A stretch of DNA of 22,869 nt, taken from contig RBNI01001356.1 of NCBI GenBank assembly GCA_003990745.1, positions 1 through 22,869 of the forward strand, in the 5' to 3' direction. Under the pieces are notes generated by a model. That model did not search any database. It was not told the origin of the DNA and saw nothing but the letters and a program-made list of their open reading frames with translations. Shown in pieces: positions 1-10,640 of this stretch (its first letter is position 1; each line of letters opens with the position of its first letter). The stretch is from Jimgerdemannia flammicorona. Lineage: Eukaryota > Mucoromycota > Endogonomycetes > Endogonales > Endogonaceae. The translations under genes were made by a program, and so were the position numbers.

Positions 1-3000
1 CGATGAAAGACCACTTTATCAAACACCATCTCCACCTGTCTAGTCTCACTCCTTGCCAATCCCCACCCTCTGCCATGCTTCAGGCCACAGGTCCCCCCCT
101 AAGTCCTGCATATAATTCATTCTATCGCCAAGCCTAAAATCCTCCACCAATGTACCACCAATCAGTAGCCTGTCTCATCTCTATATCTGTAAACCCCAGT
201 CCTCCTCTCTCTCATCACCCTGTCACCAAAGTCCAATTCTCCTTGCCCCATCCACCACCCCCCACCAAAAGCCTTTATACCATATCCTCCTGCTCCCATC
301 CAGGGCCACTATTGCAAGCAGATTGCCAGATGCTCCACAGGAGGAATACTAGGCTTCCTACACCCTCTGCATGAGTGGTACCCACTCCTGGCCCCTCAAC
401 TTGCTCACCCTCTTCAGCCACCATGCTCTCAGACAATGAAGGCATTTGGTAAAGTCCACCAAGCCTAGCCTACCTCTGTCAATAGGTAAGGTAAGAACCT
501 CTCATCCTATCTAACTTCACTGCCCAGTCCAGATCCATAATCTTGCCATCTTCAGAAGTCACCTGATCACTCATGCTGGGAAGTCCAAATGATATCTCAC
601 ACACCACAGTTTCAGCCGCCAATACACATTTAGTACCACCACCCTTCCTGCCAAGGATATATACCAACCACCTCACCATAAGAGTACATTTCCCCATACT
701 AGGAGCTGCTGTTCCCACTATACACAGGACAGGAGAGACCCATACACCAAGAAGTAGATCTCCAGGTAACAAACTGGTTCTCCTACCAGTACCACCATTC
801 CAATCATGTCACCACCAACTATTCTGCTGCCAGCACCAGAGTCTTGCATTTGTACCAGTTGAGTTTAGCACCAGAGCCCCTCTTATACTATTCCACCAAT
901 CTCCGTAATTCCCCCACATTCTCCAATAAACTCAATCCAACCACTATATCATCTGCAAAAGCCCCCACTTTCCAATTAATTCCCAAAATGTCCAAACCCC
1001 CAATTCAACACCTGATCCTGTCCAATAGAGGCTCCAAGGAAAGGGCATATAAGATGGGTGACAAAGGATCTCCTTGCAGCACCACATGACCAAGTGGAAA
1101 GGTTATACCCCTGTGCCTATTTACTACCAATGCTGCCTGACTGTTTTCCAATAGAATGATTAATGACCTCCTGAACTCTGGGGGAACTCCCACCCATTTC
1201 AGCACTCCCTCCAGTCAGATCCTCCTCACTCTGTCATATGCCTTCTCCTGATCCAGAAACACTAACTGGCCATCAACCCCCACTGCCCAAGCCCCTTCAA
1301 TCACTCCATGGATCCAGGTCATCCCATCTCAAATCAACTGCCTGCCAACAAACCCTCTCTGCTCTACTCCTAGTACTTGCTGAGTGATCCCCTGCAGTTT
1401 AGTCACCAAGATCATTGTCACCAGCTTGCAGTCTATGTCAAGAAGCATGATTGGTTGCCAGTTCTTCAAATCTTCCCTTTTCCTCTTATCCTTATAAAGC
1501 AAGGAGACCAGCCCTAGATGCTGGCACCCCATCCAAGTTCCAGACCAAAGAACCTCACCACACATTGCCAACATCTCCTCCAATACCACCTCCACCCCAG
1601 CCATCTTTTTCCAAAAATCCCAGAGAAGCCCATCTTCTCCCAAAGCTATCCCCTTGCTCGTTGAGACCAAAACCTTGCAAATTTCCTCCCCCCACACTGG
1701 GTCTCCCAGTGTCCCCAGGCCCAATACTGGGTCTGGATACCAATCCTCCAATTTTTGTTCAATGTTGAAGGCATCCTCACCCCCTTCTTCCTCACTCCAT
1801 AAATCCTCTCAGTGGTTCCTCAGCAATCCCAGAATCACTGGAGTCCCCACCACCATCTCCCTATCCTCATCCTAGACACCATCCCACCACTGTTTAGTTC
1901 TCCATGCTTGTAGCAATCATGATAAAAACCTAGTGGGCCTCTCTCCCTCCTCTCTTGCCACTGCAGCCTTGCCACCATCCCCTTTAGCTGAACCTCTTCC
2001 TCCATTTGTATCACTCCCTTAAGCTCATTCACTTCCTTTTGAATCTGCAGAATATGCCAATCAGCCACCTCCCAATCCTCTAGTGCCCCCACCCATCTCC
2101 CTAGGAGTGCCATCAATCGCTGTAAAGCCCATAGCATTTGCTGCCACTGTTGAGCACTCCTTCCTTTCCCTGCCTCCCTCCAGTATCTCTGAGTACTCAA
2201 TTTCAGCCTCTGCCAATGATCCCCAATCACCAGACCCTGCTTCTGCCACCTACCAATTTTCCCAATAACCTCCACCTCCCAGTCTGCCCATAAAGCACTA
2301 TCCTCCAACAAAGAAGAATTCAGTTGCCAATGTCCAGGCCCATCCCCACTTTCCCCAAACCTCCCCCTCTCTATCAGACCCCAGTGATCTGACCATGGGC
2401 ACTAAACCACCTCCAACACAGCCCAGACATCTGCTCCCCAGTACTTTACTGTCAATATTCAGTCAATCCTGGAGCCCAGCCCTACCACCCAGTGAGTATA
2501 AATTTGATGATCTTTTCAGAACTGTCTCCCTGAGTCAACCAAAGAACTCAACCTCTCCATCTCTGTCCAATTCTCCAATCTGCGACTGCTGCCCCTCATT
2601 CCTCTCCTGCCATCAGTCCTATTCACCAAAGTATCCCATACTATGTTAAAATCACCCCCCAGGTAGTCAATCCCTGCCTCTCCTATTACACTGGCCTCTC
2701 TCAAATTTCTGATCCAATCTACCCACTCCCCCCTCTCTGCTGAGCAATAACATGACCCAACAGTCAAAGGGCTCCATCTAGACCTCTTCCATACTCCCCA
2801 CACCAACCTACTCTATGTCCAATATCGCTAATGTCTTCCCATCCTCTTTCTAATTAGAATACCCACCCACCCAGTCCACACTACTGCCCCCCCCCCATTC
2901 TCTAGTCCAATCCTGTAAGTCTATATATACCTCATAATGTACATCCTGCAATAAGAAGAGATCTGCATCCAATCCCTTGAGCCAACCAAATATGTACCTA

Positions 3001-3062
3001 TGCTGAGCTGCACCCCTCAACCTATTCATGTTCAAAGATAATATTCTAGTTATACTGTTCAT
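1..3062 (-). pseudogene. LINE A ORF2: APE endonuclease and reverse transcriptase (partial, broken)
   Basis: Starts at ATG 3062, 31 bp after the ORF1 stop, the same spacing as in copy B. The N-terminus (2850-3062) is an exonuclease-endonuclease-phosphatase fold start, with LSLNMNRLR and LFLLQDVH. Further on are GGDFNIV (in 2516-2806), SRID near 2495 and WSDHW near 2390, the usual endonuclease motifs. The RT follows: fingers with VSLLYKDK and QRGFVGRQ (1329-1751), motif B QGDPLSPILYALSLEPLL (1005-1205), and motif C FADD at 948-959, with both catalytic aspartates kept. The reading frame shifts several times; one shift lies close to a C10 run near 2887. The C-terminal part continues past base 1. 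LINE ORF2 proteins nick the target and copy the RNA there; this copy cannot make a whole protein. Confidence 0.9.
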
Positions 3063-3093
3063 ATTGAATAATGTTTGATTTTGAGAACTCAGC

Positions 3094-5020
3094 CTAGTAT
3101 TCCATGCTCATCTCATCCTCAGCCAGATTCAAGTACTGCTCTGCTTCCAGGTCACCTTCTACTATAGCCTGAGCATTCAATGCCTCCAAGATTTCTTGAC
3201 ACTCCACCCCATCCACCACTTCTATTTCTGCCTGATAATCCACACAGACCACTTTCCACTTCTCCAACCTCTTTCTCAAACCCCACAAGTATACCACCCA
3301 TTCATTTGCAATCACCTGAAGTTCCTCCTCCCTCTGATCATCTACTTGATATTCCACTGATTCCAAGAGGACCACCAGAATCTCATTCCTAACCTTCCTC
3401 AGTACCTCCTCACTATGAAGAATTTCCTCCCAATACCTCTCTTTCATAACTCAGAAGTCCTCTCTCTCCAGCTCCTCCAATGCTACCCTCTCCAGAGTCT
3501 TCCACAGATACTTCTCCTTGTCCACCACTTCTGCAACACCCTGGGTGACTCTTTCAACCCCCACCTCTGGGTCTACCAAAGCACTCCCCCTCACTGACTC
3601 ATCCCACTCCTCCTCTGGTATATCCAGTAAATCCTCCTCACCTCCTGCCCCATCTGGGATATCATATTGAGAGTACACTTTCTCACACATTTCCACATCT
3701 ATCTCCATACCACCCTATCCCTCCTCTCTCAATCCCCCCTGGGCCCCACCTTGGGCCATCCTGTGTTCCCCAGCCCAGACACTCTCTCACACTCCTGCAC
3801 CACCTTCCCGTGCACTGCTGCCAACCCCACTGCCTCCCAACTTCTCCAGTAGCTCCTTCTAAATACACCTCCTCTGCATCTTCTCCCAGTTTGCACAGTC
3901 CATTCTGATCCTCTTTCCATCAACCATTTCCACTACTGTCTTGGCTTCATACTCCTTTCAAGCCAATCTCCTCCTCTCAACTGCTCCTGCCAGATCCTCA
4001 AGAGCCTCCAGCAAATCCTCCTCCTCTTCTGGTGACCCTTTCACCTGCAAGACTTTGTACTCCACCAGTCCCAACTTAAGAGTCACTGGCCAGTCCCTCA
4101 TCTTCTCCATATTCTCCTTTTCAGCCAGCCTTATCTGGACATCAATGTCATTAGTCTGGAGCTCAGTGCTCTTCTAGACTCTGAACCTAATAATCACAAT
4201 CTCCCTATACTCCTTGACCACCTCCACAATCAACTCCCTGGCCCTCTCCTTCGACACTATAGGAAGATCCAATACAGTCAACTGCACCACTCAGGGGTCC
4301 CATTACATGCACCTGGCCATAGGGACCACTACTTCACCCATCATTACCCCCTTCTCCATGGCCACTAATAATGGCTCCTCCTTCTTGAACCTAACCTCTA
4401 CCCCTTCTTTCCCCTTCAAGAACCTCACCAAGCCACCCCCTTCACCTCTTGCACCACCAGTCCCAAGATCATTCTGGCAGTCACTGCTAAGCCCCAAAAG
4501 TACAATGTGATGATGAATTCTGACCTTGATTTTTTGAGTAATGGTGCCGATACCATGCCTGTCACACTATCTGTCAGGTCTCCAGGCCTCATACCTACCC
4601 TCTGTCCTGAACTGCCAGCCATCACATCTGGATTTTTTTCCAGATCTCCAGTCACAGCTCCACCAGCAGTCACATCTCCAGCCCCTACTCTCCCCCCACT
4701 CCCACTGTCTGACCCTCCCATGGGGGCCCCTCCCTGTCCCCCAGTAGTAGCTATCGATGCCTTCCCCAGGCCCAGTCAACTATCCAGACCAGATGCCATC
4801 CTCCCCATCTTGACCTTGTCTGCAAAAGTTGTCCTCTCTCCTCTATGTTGTCTCAAACTGCCTCTTCCTCCTCCTCCAGCACTACAGCCAGCCATAGAAG
4901 GCCCTGGCATTCCCAAACCATCACCCCTCCTCCTCTCTACATGCTGCTAGTCGAAGGCACTGCTGCCCCCTGGCCAATGTACTCACCAGTACATTCATTG
5001 CTATCTATATTACTAGTCAC
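3094..5020 (-). pseudogene. LINE A ORF1 (RNA-binding protein), broken
   Basis: Homologue of ORF1 in copy B. The best preserved part is the acidic, helix-rich C-terminus (3094-3708), which ends in DEMSMEY just before the stop. A middle section around 4425-4720 keeps PLLKKSRSEF and related blocks. The position that aligns with the copy B start ATG (5018-5020 here) reads GTG, so the start appears lost. Stops and frameshifts interrupt the rest. ORF1 proteins of this kind coat the LINE RNA. I see no CCHC zinc knuckle, which many fungal LINE ORF1 proteins carry. The length from the lost start to the stop (1,927 bp) is close to copy B (1,929 bp). Confidence 0.75.
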
Positions 5021-5089
5021 CTTTCACCAAAAAAATCATAGAAAGTGTTGTCTGAGTCTTGTGTCACCTGAATGTTACCAGTGAAAGGT

Positions 5090-5682
5090 CAACTAATCTG
5101 ATCAGTAGTACTACCAATCTTTCAGTAGTTATAAAATATTCTCAAGAGTAGTGTGGAGTTTCTTATCTATATTAAGAAGTAATTGACTGATAATCTTCTA
5201 TATAGCTAGAGTCTGAATATATAGAATGAGCTATCAATATTTTCAGTATTTATTTTAAAAAGCTCTCTATGATAAACAATTATCTAAAAAAAAGATCTGA
5301 AGAATAACCAGCTATAACAATTTCAAAGAAAAAGTTATCCTCTCAGAGATGATATATTCAATATTGTTTTTATTACTGAAATTATCCTAAATATCATTAT
5401 TATAAAGTTTTATAGCAGAATTTAAGAAAGAGAAAGCTAATTAATATAAAGAATATAATATTACAGATTTGTCAACTTGTAAAATTCTGGAATAAGAGTA
5501 TCCTCAAGTTATCTATCTCTCAGTTGTAATGAGTCTGCAAGAAGACTAAAAGTTATGAAGAAGTTTCTTAGCTATAATATAGAAGTAACAACTGAAAAGC
5601 TATATGTTAAGATAGAGTCAGAGTTTACTCTACAGCTTGTTTACAAAATCTTTATATATAGAAAAGTAATAGATATATATAG
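5090..5682. other. AT-rich relic DNA between LINE A and the gypsy element
   Basis: About 590 bp of very AT-rich sequence with no open frame that I can support. It forms the left flank of the gypsy insertion and resembles the AT-rich stretches at 20561-20674 and 21945-22543 in composition. It may be an old, heavily mutated repeat, but I cannot identify it. Confidence 0.6.
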
Positions 5683-5836
5683 TGTAATAGTGACCCCAGA
5701 ATGATGACATCAGCACAGGAGACAGTCTTTCCTTACAAGCCACCAGATCGGAGCATAAGAAGATTATACAGTATATGAGATGAGCAATAATAACCAACTG
5801 TGAGTCATTGTGACCACAGTATAGTATCTTGAGGAA

Positions 5837-5844
5837 TATAAAAA
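5837..5844 (+). promoter_or_regulatory. TATA box upstream of the LTR ORF
   Basis: TATAAAAA lies 87 bp upstream of the ATG of the U3 ORF. The 3' LTR keeps TATAAAAG at the same place. It could drive a short transcript for the LTR ORF, separate from the genomic RNA. This is inferred from position only. Confidence 0.5.
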
Positions 5845-5923
5845 AAGGATCAAGGAACTGCAGTAGCAGCAACCAATAAGACCCACCAATCCCAAAATAG
5901 CTCAAAGACTCACTACAAATGAA

Positions 5924-6760
5924 ATGCCTGATGCTCACCAAACCTCAAGGTCAAGAAACCACTAAGGCATCTCAGTCAAAGAGAGGATGTTCTAAGACAT
6001 CAGAAGAGCCATGAGGACTCACTCAAGAAGGACTCCTAGTATCAACCTGGGTACTAGTGACCCTAATCATTATATCCTCTACTGTTATGAAATGGAAACT
6101 GGAATCACCATTGCTACTGAATGCCTCCAAATGTGGCAGGAGTATGAAGTAAGAAACCTCCTCTGCTGGGAGTTCCCACAGGCCAGCCCCCAAGAGCTAT
6201 AAGATACCACTTCTATGAATATATGTGAGATAAGGACAGCTAAGAAGACCCATCAGATCTTCAGACATACACCATGGTCAATCCCCAACTTGGAGTATGT
6301 TAGAGTCTCAGATTTCAGAGACCTGTTATATCACCATATTAATGCACTAGAAGCCAGGGTGGCTACAGAAGCCCAGTCCACTATCACTCTCAAAAGTGAT
6401 GAAGTAGAAGACTTCTGGCATCTCATCCTTCAGAACAACCCAGACCAATTTCTGCAAGGATTGATCTCAGTATTCCAAGGTCCAAGCATCCAGATTAGAC
6501 CTCCCCAAGACCCCACATTTGTTCCCTATTTTGTGGAAGAGAACCTCATAGACTGGAGAGTGCCAGACCTCCTTCCCGCTGCCGAACATGATGACATCAT
6601 CAGTGATGACATCATCTCACATGACATATGTGAGATGTGTAATGAAGTATATGAAACATGTGACCTATACAATGATGACAAATTCGCAGACCTCATCTCC
6701 TTTGAAGACATCCTGACCTCTGATGATGAAGCCCCTATGGTTCTGAACATTCTGCTCTAA
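5924..6760 (+). pseudogene. U3-encoded ORF of the 5' LTR, 278 codons, unknown function
   Basis: One reading frame runs from ATG 5924 to the TAA at 6758-6760, broken by three TAA codons (5963, 5993, 6200). At all three the 3' LTR has CAA, so each is a C-to-T change made after insertion. The frame and length (837 bp) are identical in both LTRs. The protein starts MPDAHQTSRSR, has a basic N-terminus with an MFQDIRRAM block, a middle part with NLEYVRVSDFRDL and EVEDFWHLIL, and a very acidic C-terminus (repeated DDIIS; ends DDEAPMVLNILL). I see no signal peptide, membrane segment or known domain. The best intact piece is 6215-6760 (181 aa). The function is unknown; the acidic tail would fit a regulatory protein, but that is a guess. 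Confidence 0.75.
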
Positions 6761-6952
6761 GTCTCTTGGTAACACTGAATAATGCCAGCACTGGTATTCT
6801 GATGTGATACCGAATTATACTAGCATCTTGAACCTATACAACCATCAGTGCTGACCCTGGAACTTAGTAGGTTTTCCTGTCCTGGCATTTTATTTTAGTT
6901 ATTGGAATTTATATTTAGCTTTATATCTTAGCAACTATTGAATTATATTTTG

Positions 6953-6960
6953 TATAAATA
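6953..6960 (+). promoter_or_regulatory. Probable core promoter (TATA) of the genomic RNA in the 5' LTR
   Basis: TATAAATA followed by a pyrimidine-rich stretch, 193 bp after the end of the LTR ORF and 233 bp before the LTR end. The same box is kept in the 3' LTR at 20321. Confidence 0.6.
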
Positions 6961-7186
6961 CCTCTCTTTTTTCCTCTAAAATAATGTCAGTCAACTCAAT
7001 GCAATATACACACTTTCTTGCAAGCAATCTAAGAGATAACAAGACAGTTTAAAGATAAGAAGTTTGAGAACTATAAGACCTTAGGAAGGTACTCCAATAA
7101 GAACTTACTTATAACAAACTTGAGTTAGTCCAAGAGATACACCTTGAAGAGAATCTGGCATATTTGAAGAACTCAGCAACCACTAC

Positions 7187-8536
7187 ATGACAATATGGTG
7201 CCCATTGGCTGATGATTCAAGACGAATCTCTCACTTTCAAGCTGAAAAACAAACAACCCCCACAACAACTACCCTGACTACAAGAGTCACCCCTGCAAGA
7301 ATTCAAGACAAGATGGAAATATGTCCCCCTACATTCTATGGATATACTACTGAAGAGTCAATCCTGACCTTTATTGAAGACTTTAAACAATTTGCTGCCA
7401 TACAAGCCCTTAGTATGGATGCACAATTGGCCCTTCTACCAGTCAGCCTCAGAGGACCTGCCAGAGACAAGTTCAATGCAGCCACTAATGCTGATAATGG
7501 TGCAGCCAAACTTGCCAACATAAAGGCCTTCCTCAGAACAATATACTATACTGAAGAGATCAAGCAAGCTCTCAAGGATCAACTCAATACTATCTGCCAG
7601 AGACTTAGTGAAGATCCCAACTTATTCTATACCTGAATCTGCCACCAGAATGTCTTGGCTGACTATGATGATGCCCTTAAGAAATAAATAGCAGATTCAA
7701 CCTTCCTCAAAGGAGTTCATCCTGAAATTGTCCTAGCAATCCAGTCTACCCCAGCTGCACTGACCCTTGATCAGAAAGTGGTCTTGGCACAGAGATATTG
7801 GACTGCCAGACACCCTGCTGAACACTCAATGGAGAAAATAACCGGCATCAAGATGGAGCCATCAAAGCCAACTAGTATTATATCTGCTATAGTTGTAAAC
7901 AGACAACCAACCCCACCTACCCCCAAGGCAACCAAAGCTGACCCAGTGGAGGAACTCGCCAAGCAGTTCACTGAGATGACTGCACACCTTGGTGATGTTG
8001 TTAGAGAAGTCTGAAGCACCAACAGGAGACCAGTGCAGAGATTTGCAGCTGCTACAGAAGAATACAATATCACATGCTTCAGATATAGAGAAGAAGGCCA
8101 CTATGCAAAGAATTGCATGACTGAAATAAGATGCAAGGTCCAACCAAGCAATGCTAGCAGAACCAGAGAACAAATCAATGCAGTAGTCATCATGGAGATT
8201 AGTGATACTGATGATGAAGAATACTATGAGGAGCTCGAATTCTACCCTGCTACTGAAGGTACCAGAACCCAGTCCAAGCCCTATGACAAGAAGAGCAACA
8301 GCAAGCCAGTTGGAAGACCAAAGAAGCCCCCAGCTGTCACTATTCAAAGTAAGACTCAACCCAAGAAGATTGATCAAGATATGAAGTTAAATAAAGCTGC
8401 CCACCAAATCATAGAAAGCACTACTCCAGTCTTAGGAGAAAGTGAAAGCAAGAAGGAACAGAAGCTGCACAAGACCAAGATCCACCAGTATGATATCTAC
8501 AAGGATCTCAAGGAACAGAAGGTCAATGCTACTTAG
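7187..8536 (+). pseudogene. gag: gag: capsid and nucleocapsid, broken by stops
   Basis: A single frame carries a retrotransposon gag domain (about 7313-7800, starting near CPPTFYGYTTEES, with FIEDFKQFAAIQ and LRGPARDKF) and a nucleocapsid-like end with one CCHC knuckle at 8075-8116. Stops at 7634 (TGA), 7685 (TAA) and 8012 (TGA) fit C-to-T changes of CGA or CAA. The knuckle reads CFRYREEGHYAKNC: the second Cys is Tyr and the following Gly is Arg, both explained by G-to-A changes. The ATG at 7187 lies in the LTR end and probably arose by mutation (the 3' LTR has GTG), so the true start is uncertain; ATG 7313 is the next one in frame. Gag would form the particle and bind the RNA. The frame ends at 8536, and protease follows in the -1 frame with an overlap. 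Confidence 0.85.
7196..7213 (+). other. Primer-binding site candidate
   Basis: TGGTGCCCATTGGCTGAT starts three bases after the LTR end. TGG pairs with the CCA end of a tRNA. I cannot say which tRNA would pair with the rest. Confidence 0.5.
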
Positions 8537-9105
8537 CCGAAGTCCCTGCCTTTAGACAGCAGTTGAGAGTAGAACTTGCAACTACCACCAAGAATCAAGA
8601 GTACAAGATTGTAGAGGCTCACAATGCACAAGAAGAATCCGAAAACTCAGGTGAAGAATCTGAAGACTAGTGCAAGACATCAGCCTATACCCCATGTCAA
8701 ATTAAAGACTATATCTTTGATGCTATCATTGATACTGGTGCTGGAGGATACCTCATGAGTAAGAAGACAATTGACCACCTAGGCTGGGACATTGAAGAGT
8801 CCACCAAGATGGTTTATGTCACAGCAGATGGTACACAAGCTACTCCCCTTAGCAAAATCCGAGAAGTCCCCATCAAGATAGGAGGAGCTACCATCTCAGT
8901 AGATGTAATTGTTACAAGCAACACCAACTATGACATCCTCATTGGCAACCAATGGCTTCACAAAGCCAAGGCCATCATTGACCTCAATGTTCAGAAGATA
9001 CAGATCAACTACAGAGGAAGAAAGGTATGAGTCTCTATCAATGTCCACAAAGGAGTCCTACCAGACATAGAGGAAGGAGATGAAGAGGACATGGAAGTCT
9101 TTATG
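8533..9105 (+). pseudogene. Retropepsin-like aspartic protease domain of pol
   Basis: Frame -1 relative to gag. The active-site motif IIDTGA is at 8725-8742, and the second structural motif, DILIGNQWL, is near 8933. A stop at 8668 (TAG) lies between an acidic linker (EESENSGEESED) and the protease; another at 9028 (TGA, from CGA) follows it. Retropepsins cut the Gag-Pol polyprotein. The catalytic Asp-Thr-Gly is intact. The frame changes again near 9105, just before an EQ-repeat linker, probably by loss of one base. The overlap with the gag end suggests that pol was made by a -1 frameshift, but a deletion cannot be excluded in a decayed copy. Confidence 0.87.
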
Positions 9106-9588
9106 CACTCAGTGAACAAGAACAAGAATAAGAACAAGAACAAGAACAAGAATCAGACATCACCCTCAAGGTTAAGAAGTTTCACCCTAAAGCCAAGATC
9201 CCAGAATACAAGACTGAAGGAGCCATAGGAATGGACCTTGCCAGCATTCAAGATACTACCCTTGAACCACAGACCACCACCCTACTTGGCACTGGAATTG
9301 GAGTCAAGTTGCCAGAAAACCATGCTAGAATTATCAATACCAAGAGCAGTCTGGCCAAAAGCGAAATCTCAGTTGAAGGAGGAGTAATGACCCTGATTAC
9401 ACTGGCAAGATCTTCCTCATAGTCAGGAATCACAACCCCACCACCCCATTCGAAGTCAAAAAGCATGACAGGATTGGCCAGATGCTGATCTATGAAATCA
9501 AGAAACCCAAGATCACTGAAGCCATCAAACTCATCAAGACTAAGAGAGGAGAACAAGGCTTTGGATCTACTGGAAGAGGAGCCTATAC
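9105..9588 (+). pseudogene. dUTPase domain within the gypsy pol polyprotein
   Basis: The domain (about 9174-9573) shows all five trimeric dUTPase motifs in order. Motif 1 is EGAIGMDLAS near 9216-9245. Motif 2 is KSSLA near 9343. Motif 3 reads GGV, then DPDYTGKIF (9380-9415), with the catalytic Asp and the stacking Tyr. Motif 4 is FEVKKHDRIGQ near 9449-9481. Motif 5 is RGEQGFGSTG near 9544-9573. One base is missing at about 9388 inside motif 3, so the first half is in frame 3 and the second half in frame 2, continuous with the RT. A TAA at 9126 (from CAA) lies in the linker. dUTPase hydrolyses dUTP to dUMP and keeps uracil out of DNA; in a retroelement it would protect the cDNA. It is fused between protease and RT, so it was made as part of Pol. 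Confidence 0.9.
9114..9152 (+). repeat. (GAACAA)n microsatellite encoding an EQ linker
   Basis: About six hexamers of GAACAA, one changed to GAATAA (CAA to TAA). In the frame of the following dUTPase this is a Glu-Gln repeat, a plausible flexible linker between protease and dUTPase. Confidence 0.85.
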
Positions 9589-10630
9589 TGCCACCAAAAT
9601 TACCAAACTTGAGCACAAGAAAGACAAGGACCAGAACAAGCACACATACACTATTGGAGAAAACTTTCCCCTGGAAAAACAACTTCTCAAGATTTTGCAT
9701 CAGAACAAAGGAGTACTTGCTACAGACTTCAGAGATATCCACAATCAAGAACCCAAGTACTATCATAAAGTTGACACTGGTGATACCAAGCCCATTTATC
9801 AAAAAGCCAGACCCATACCACCTGTCTACAGAGAATTGCTGTGAGCAGAACTCAAGGAAATGGAAGAAGCCAGAATCATCAAGTAAGCTATCAGTCCATG
9901 GGCTTCACCCATTGTTCTCACCCCAAAGAAAGAAAGCAAGCCTGGAGAGTTTGCACCAAGACTCTGCATTGACTACAGAAAGCTCAATGCCATCACCAAG
10001 AAGGATAGGCAGCTCTTGCCAAATATTCAAGAAATCCTTACCACCCTTGGAAGTGAAGCCAAATACTACACCACCTTGGATCTGTTCTCAGGCTTCCATC
10101 AGATTGGTCTCACTCAAGATACCAGTGAGAAATCAGCCTTCATCACACCTGATGCCACCTATATCTACCTGCAAATGCTATTTGGAATGTGCAATGCCCC
10201 AGCAAGTTTTCAGCAAATAATGAACAGAGTCTTCAACAATGAGATTGGAAAATGACTCTTTGTCTATGTTGATGATGTGATCATCTTCAGCAACACTATA
10301 CAGGAACATGTCAATTACATACAGCTAGCCCTCAAGAAGCTCAAGGAGTATGGCCTTTATATCAAGTCCAAGAAATGCAAGTTTGTAGCTCAGGAAATTG
10401 CCTACCTAGGACATCTCATCAACCAGACTGGAATCCACATAGACCCCATGAAGATTGAGACTGTTGCAGCCTACCCAAGACCCAGAACAACCACAGAAGT
10501 CCATGCCTTCCTTGGACTGGCCAGCTACTACAGAAGGTTTATCAAAGGATACTCCAATATTGCAGCACCTATCTATGAGCTACTGAAGAAGGAAACCAAA
10601 TTCAAATAGACCAAGAAATGCCAAGAAACC
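9589..10630 (+). pseudogene. pol: Reverse transcriptase domain of the gypsy pol, broken
   Basis: Continuous in frame 2 with the end of the dUTPase. It carries PIYQKARPIPP, SPWASPIVLTPKK, LCIDYRKLNAIT, YYTTLDLFSGFHQI, FGMCNAPASFQ, the catalytic YVDD (10265-10276), and the thumb and connection blocks AYLGHLI and FLGLASYYRRFIKGYS. In-frame stops lie at 9842 (TGA), 9884 (TAA), 10253 (TGA) and 10607 (TAG, from TGG), all explained by C-to-T or G-to-A changes. After a KCQETF-like block the expected RNase H is absent; sequence jumps to the integrase end within about 10625-10645. The domain would copy element RNA into cDNA; this copy is inactive. Confidence 0.95.
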
Positions 10631-10640
10631 TTCATGGTCA

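Larger units (their letters stand above)
1..5089 (-). mobile_element. LINE copy A (non-LTR retrotransposon), 3' end outside window
   Basis: On the minus strand this stretch encodes an ORF1 protein, then an APE-type endonuclease and a reverse transcriptase, in the order expected of a two-ORF LINE. It is homologous along its length to copy B at 10970-16731 but clearly diverged. The 5' end is placed near 5089 because the reverse complement of 4981-5089 aligns with the first bases of copy B (shared block GGTGACACAAGACTCAGACAA). By comparison with copy B, about 0.7 kb of the 3' end, including the tail, lies beyond base 1, so its target duplication cannot be checked. The sense strand is strongly G-rich, so the plus strand looks C-rich here. 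Many frame breaks show that it is dead. Confidence 0.93.
5683..7192 (+). repeat. 5' LTR of the gypsy element (1,510 bp)
   Basis: Starts TGTAATAG and ends CATGACA, followed by the primer-binding site. It matches the 3' LTR collinearly. Across the first 427 bases I count about 40 differences, 38 of them transitions. The LTR is long because U3 contains an ORF (5924-6760) between two TATA boxes. The second TATA box, at 6953, would place the genomic RNA start near 6980-6990, giving a U3 of about 1.3 kb and an R-U5 of about 0.2 kb. Confidence 0.93.

Noticed and set aside
150..908. Plus-strand ORFs over LINE A (for example 150-374 and 573-908)
   Set aside because: They lie antisense to the LINE A ORF2 coding strand and are rich in Pro/Ser/His from the C-rich strand; they have no domain features.
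5630..5941. Minus-strand ORF of 103 aa across the 5' LTR start
   Set aside because: It crosses the junction between flank and LTR and is antisense to the LTR ORF leader; no counterpart in the 3' LTR.
6585..6625. Repeated GATGACATCATC as a regulatory palindrome
   Set aside because: It codes for the repeated DDIIS in the LTR ORF and is partly changed in the 3' LTR, so a coding explanation is enough.
7187..7189. ATG at the LTR end as the gag start
   Set aside because: The 3' LTR has GTG at the same position, and the two states look like separate decay of one ancestral CpG, so this ATG is probably accidental.
9248..9802. Minus-strand ORF of 184 aa
   Set aside because: It is antisense to the dUTPase and RT coding sequence, which carries clear motifs.
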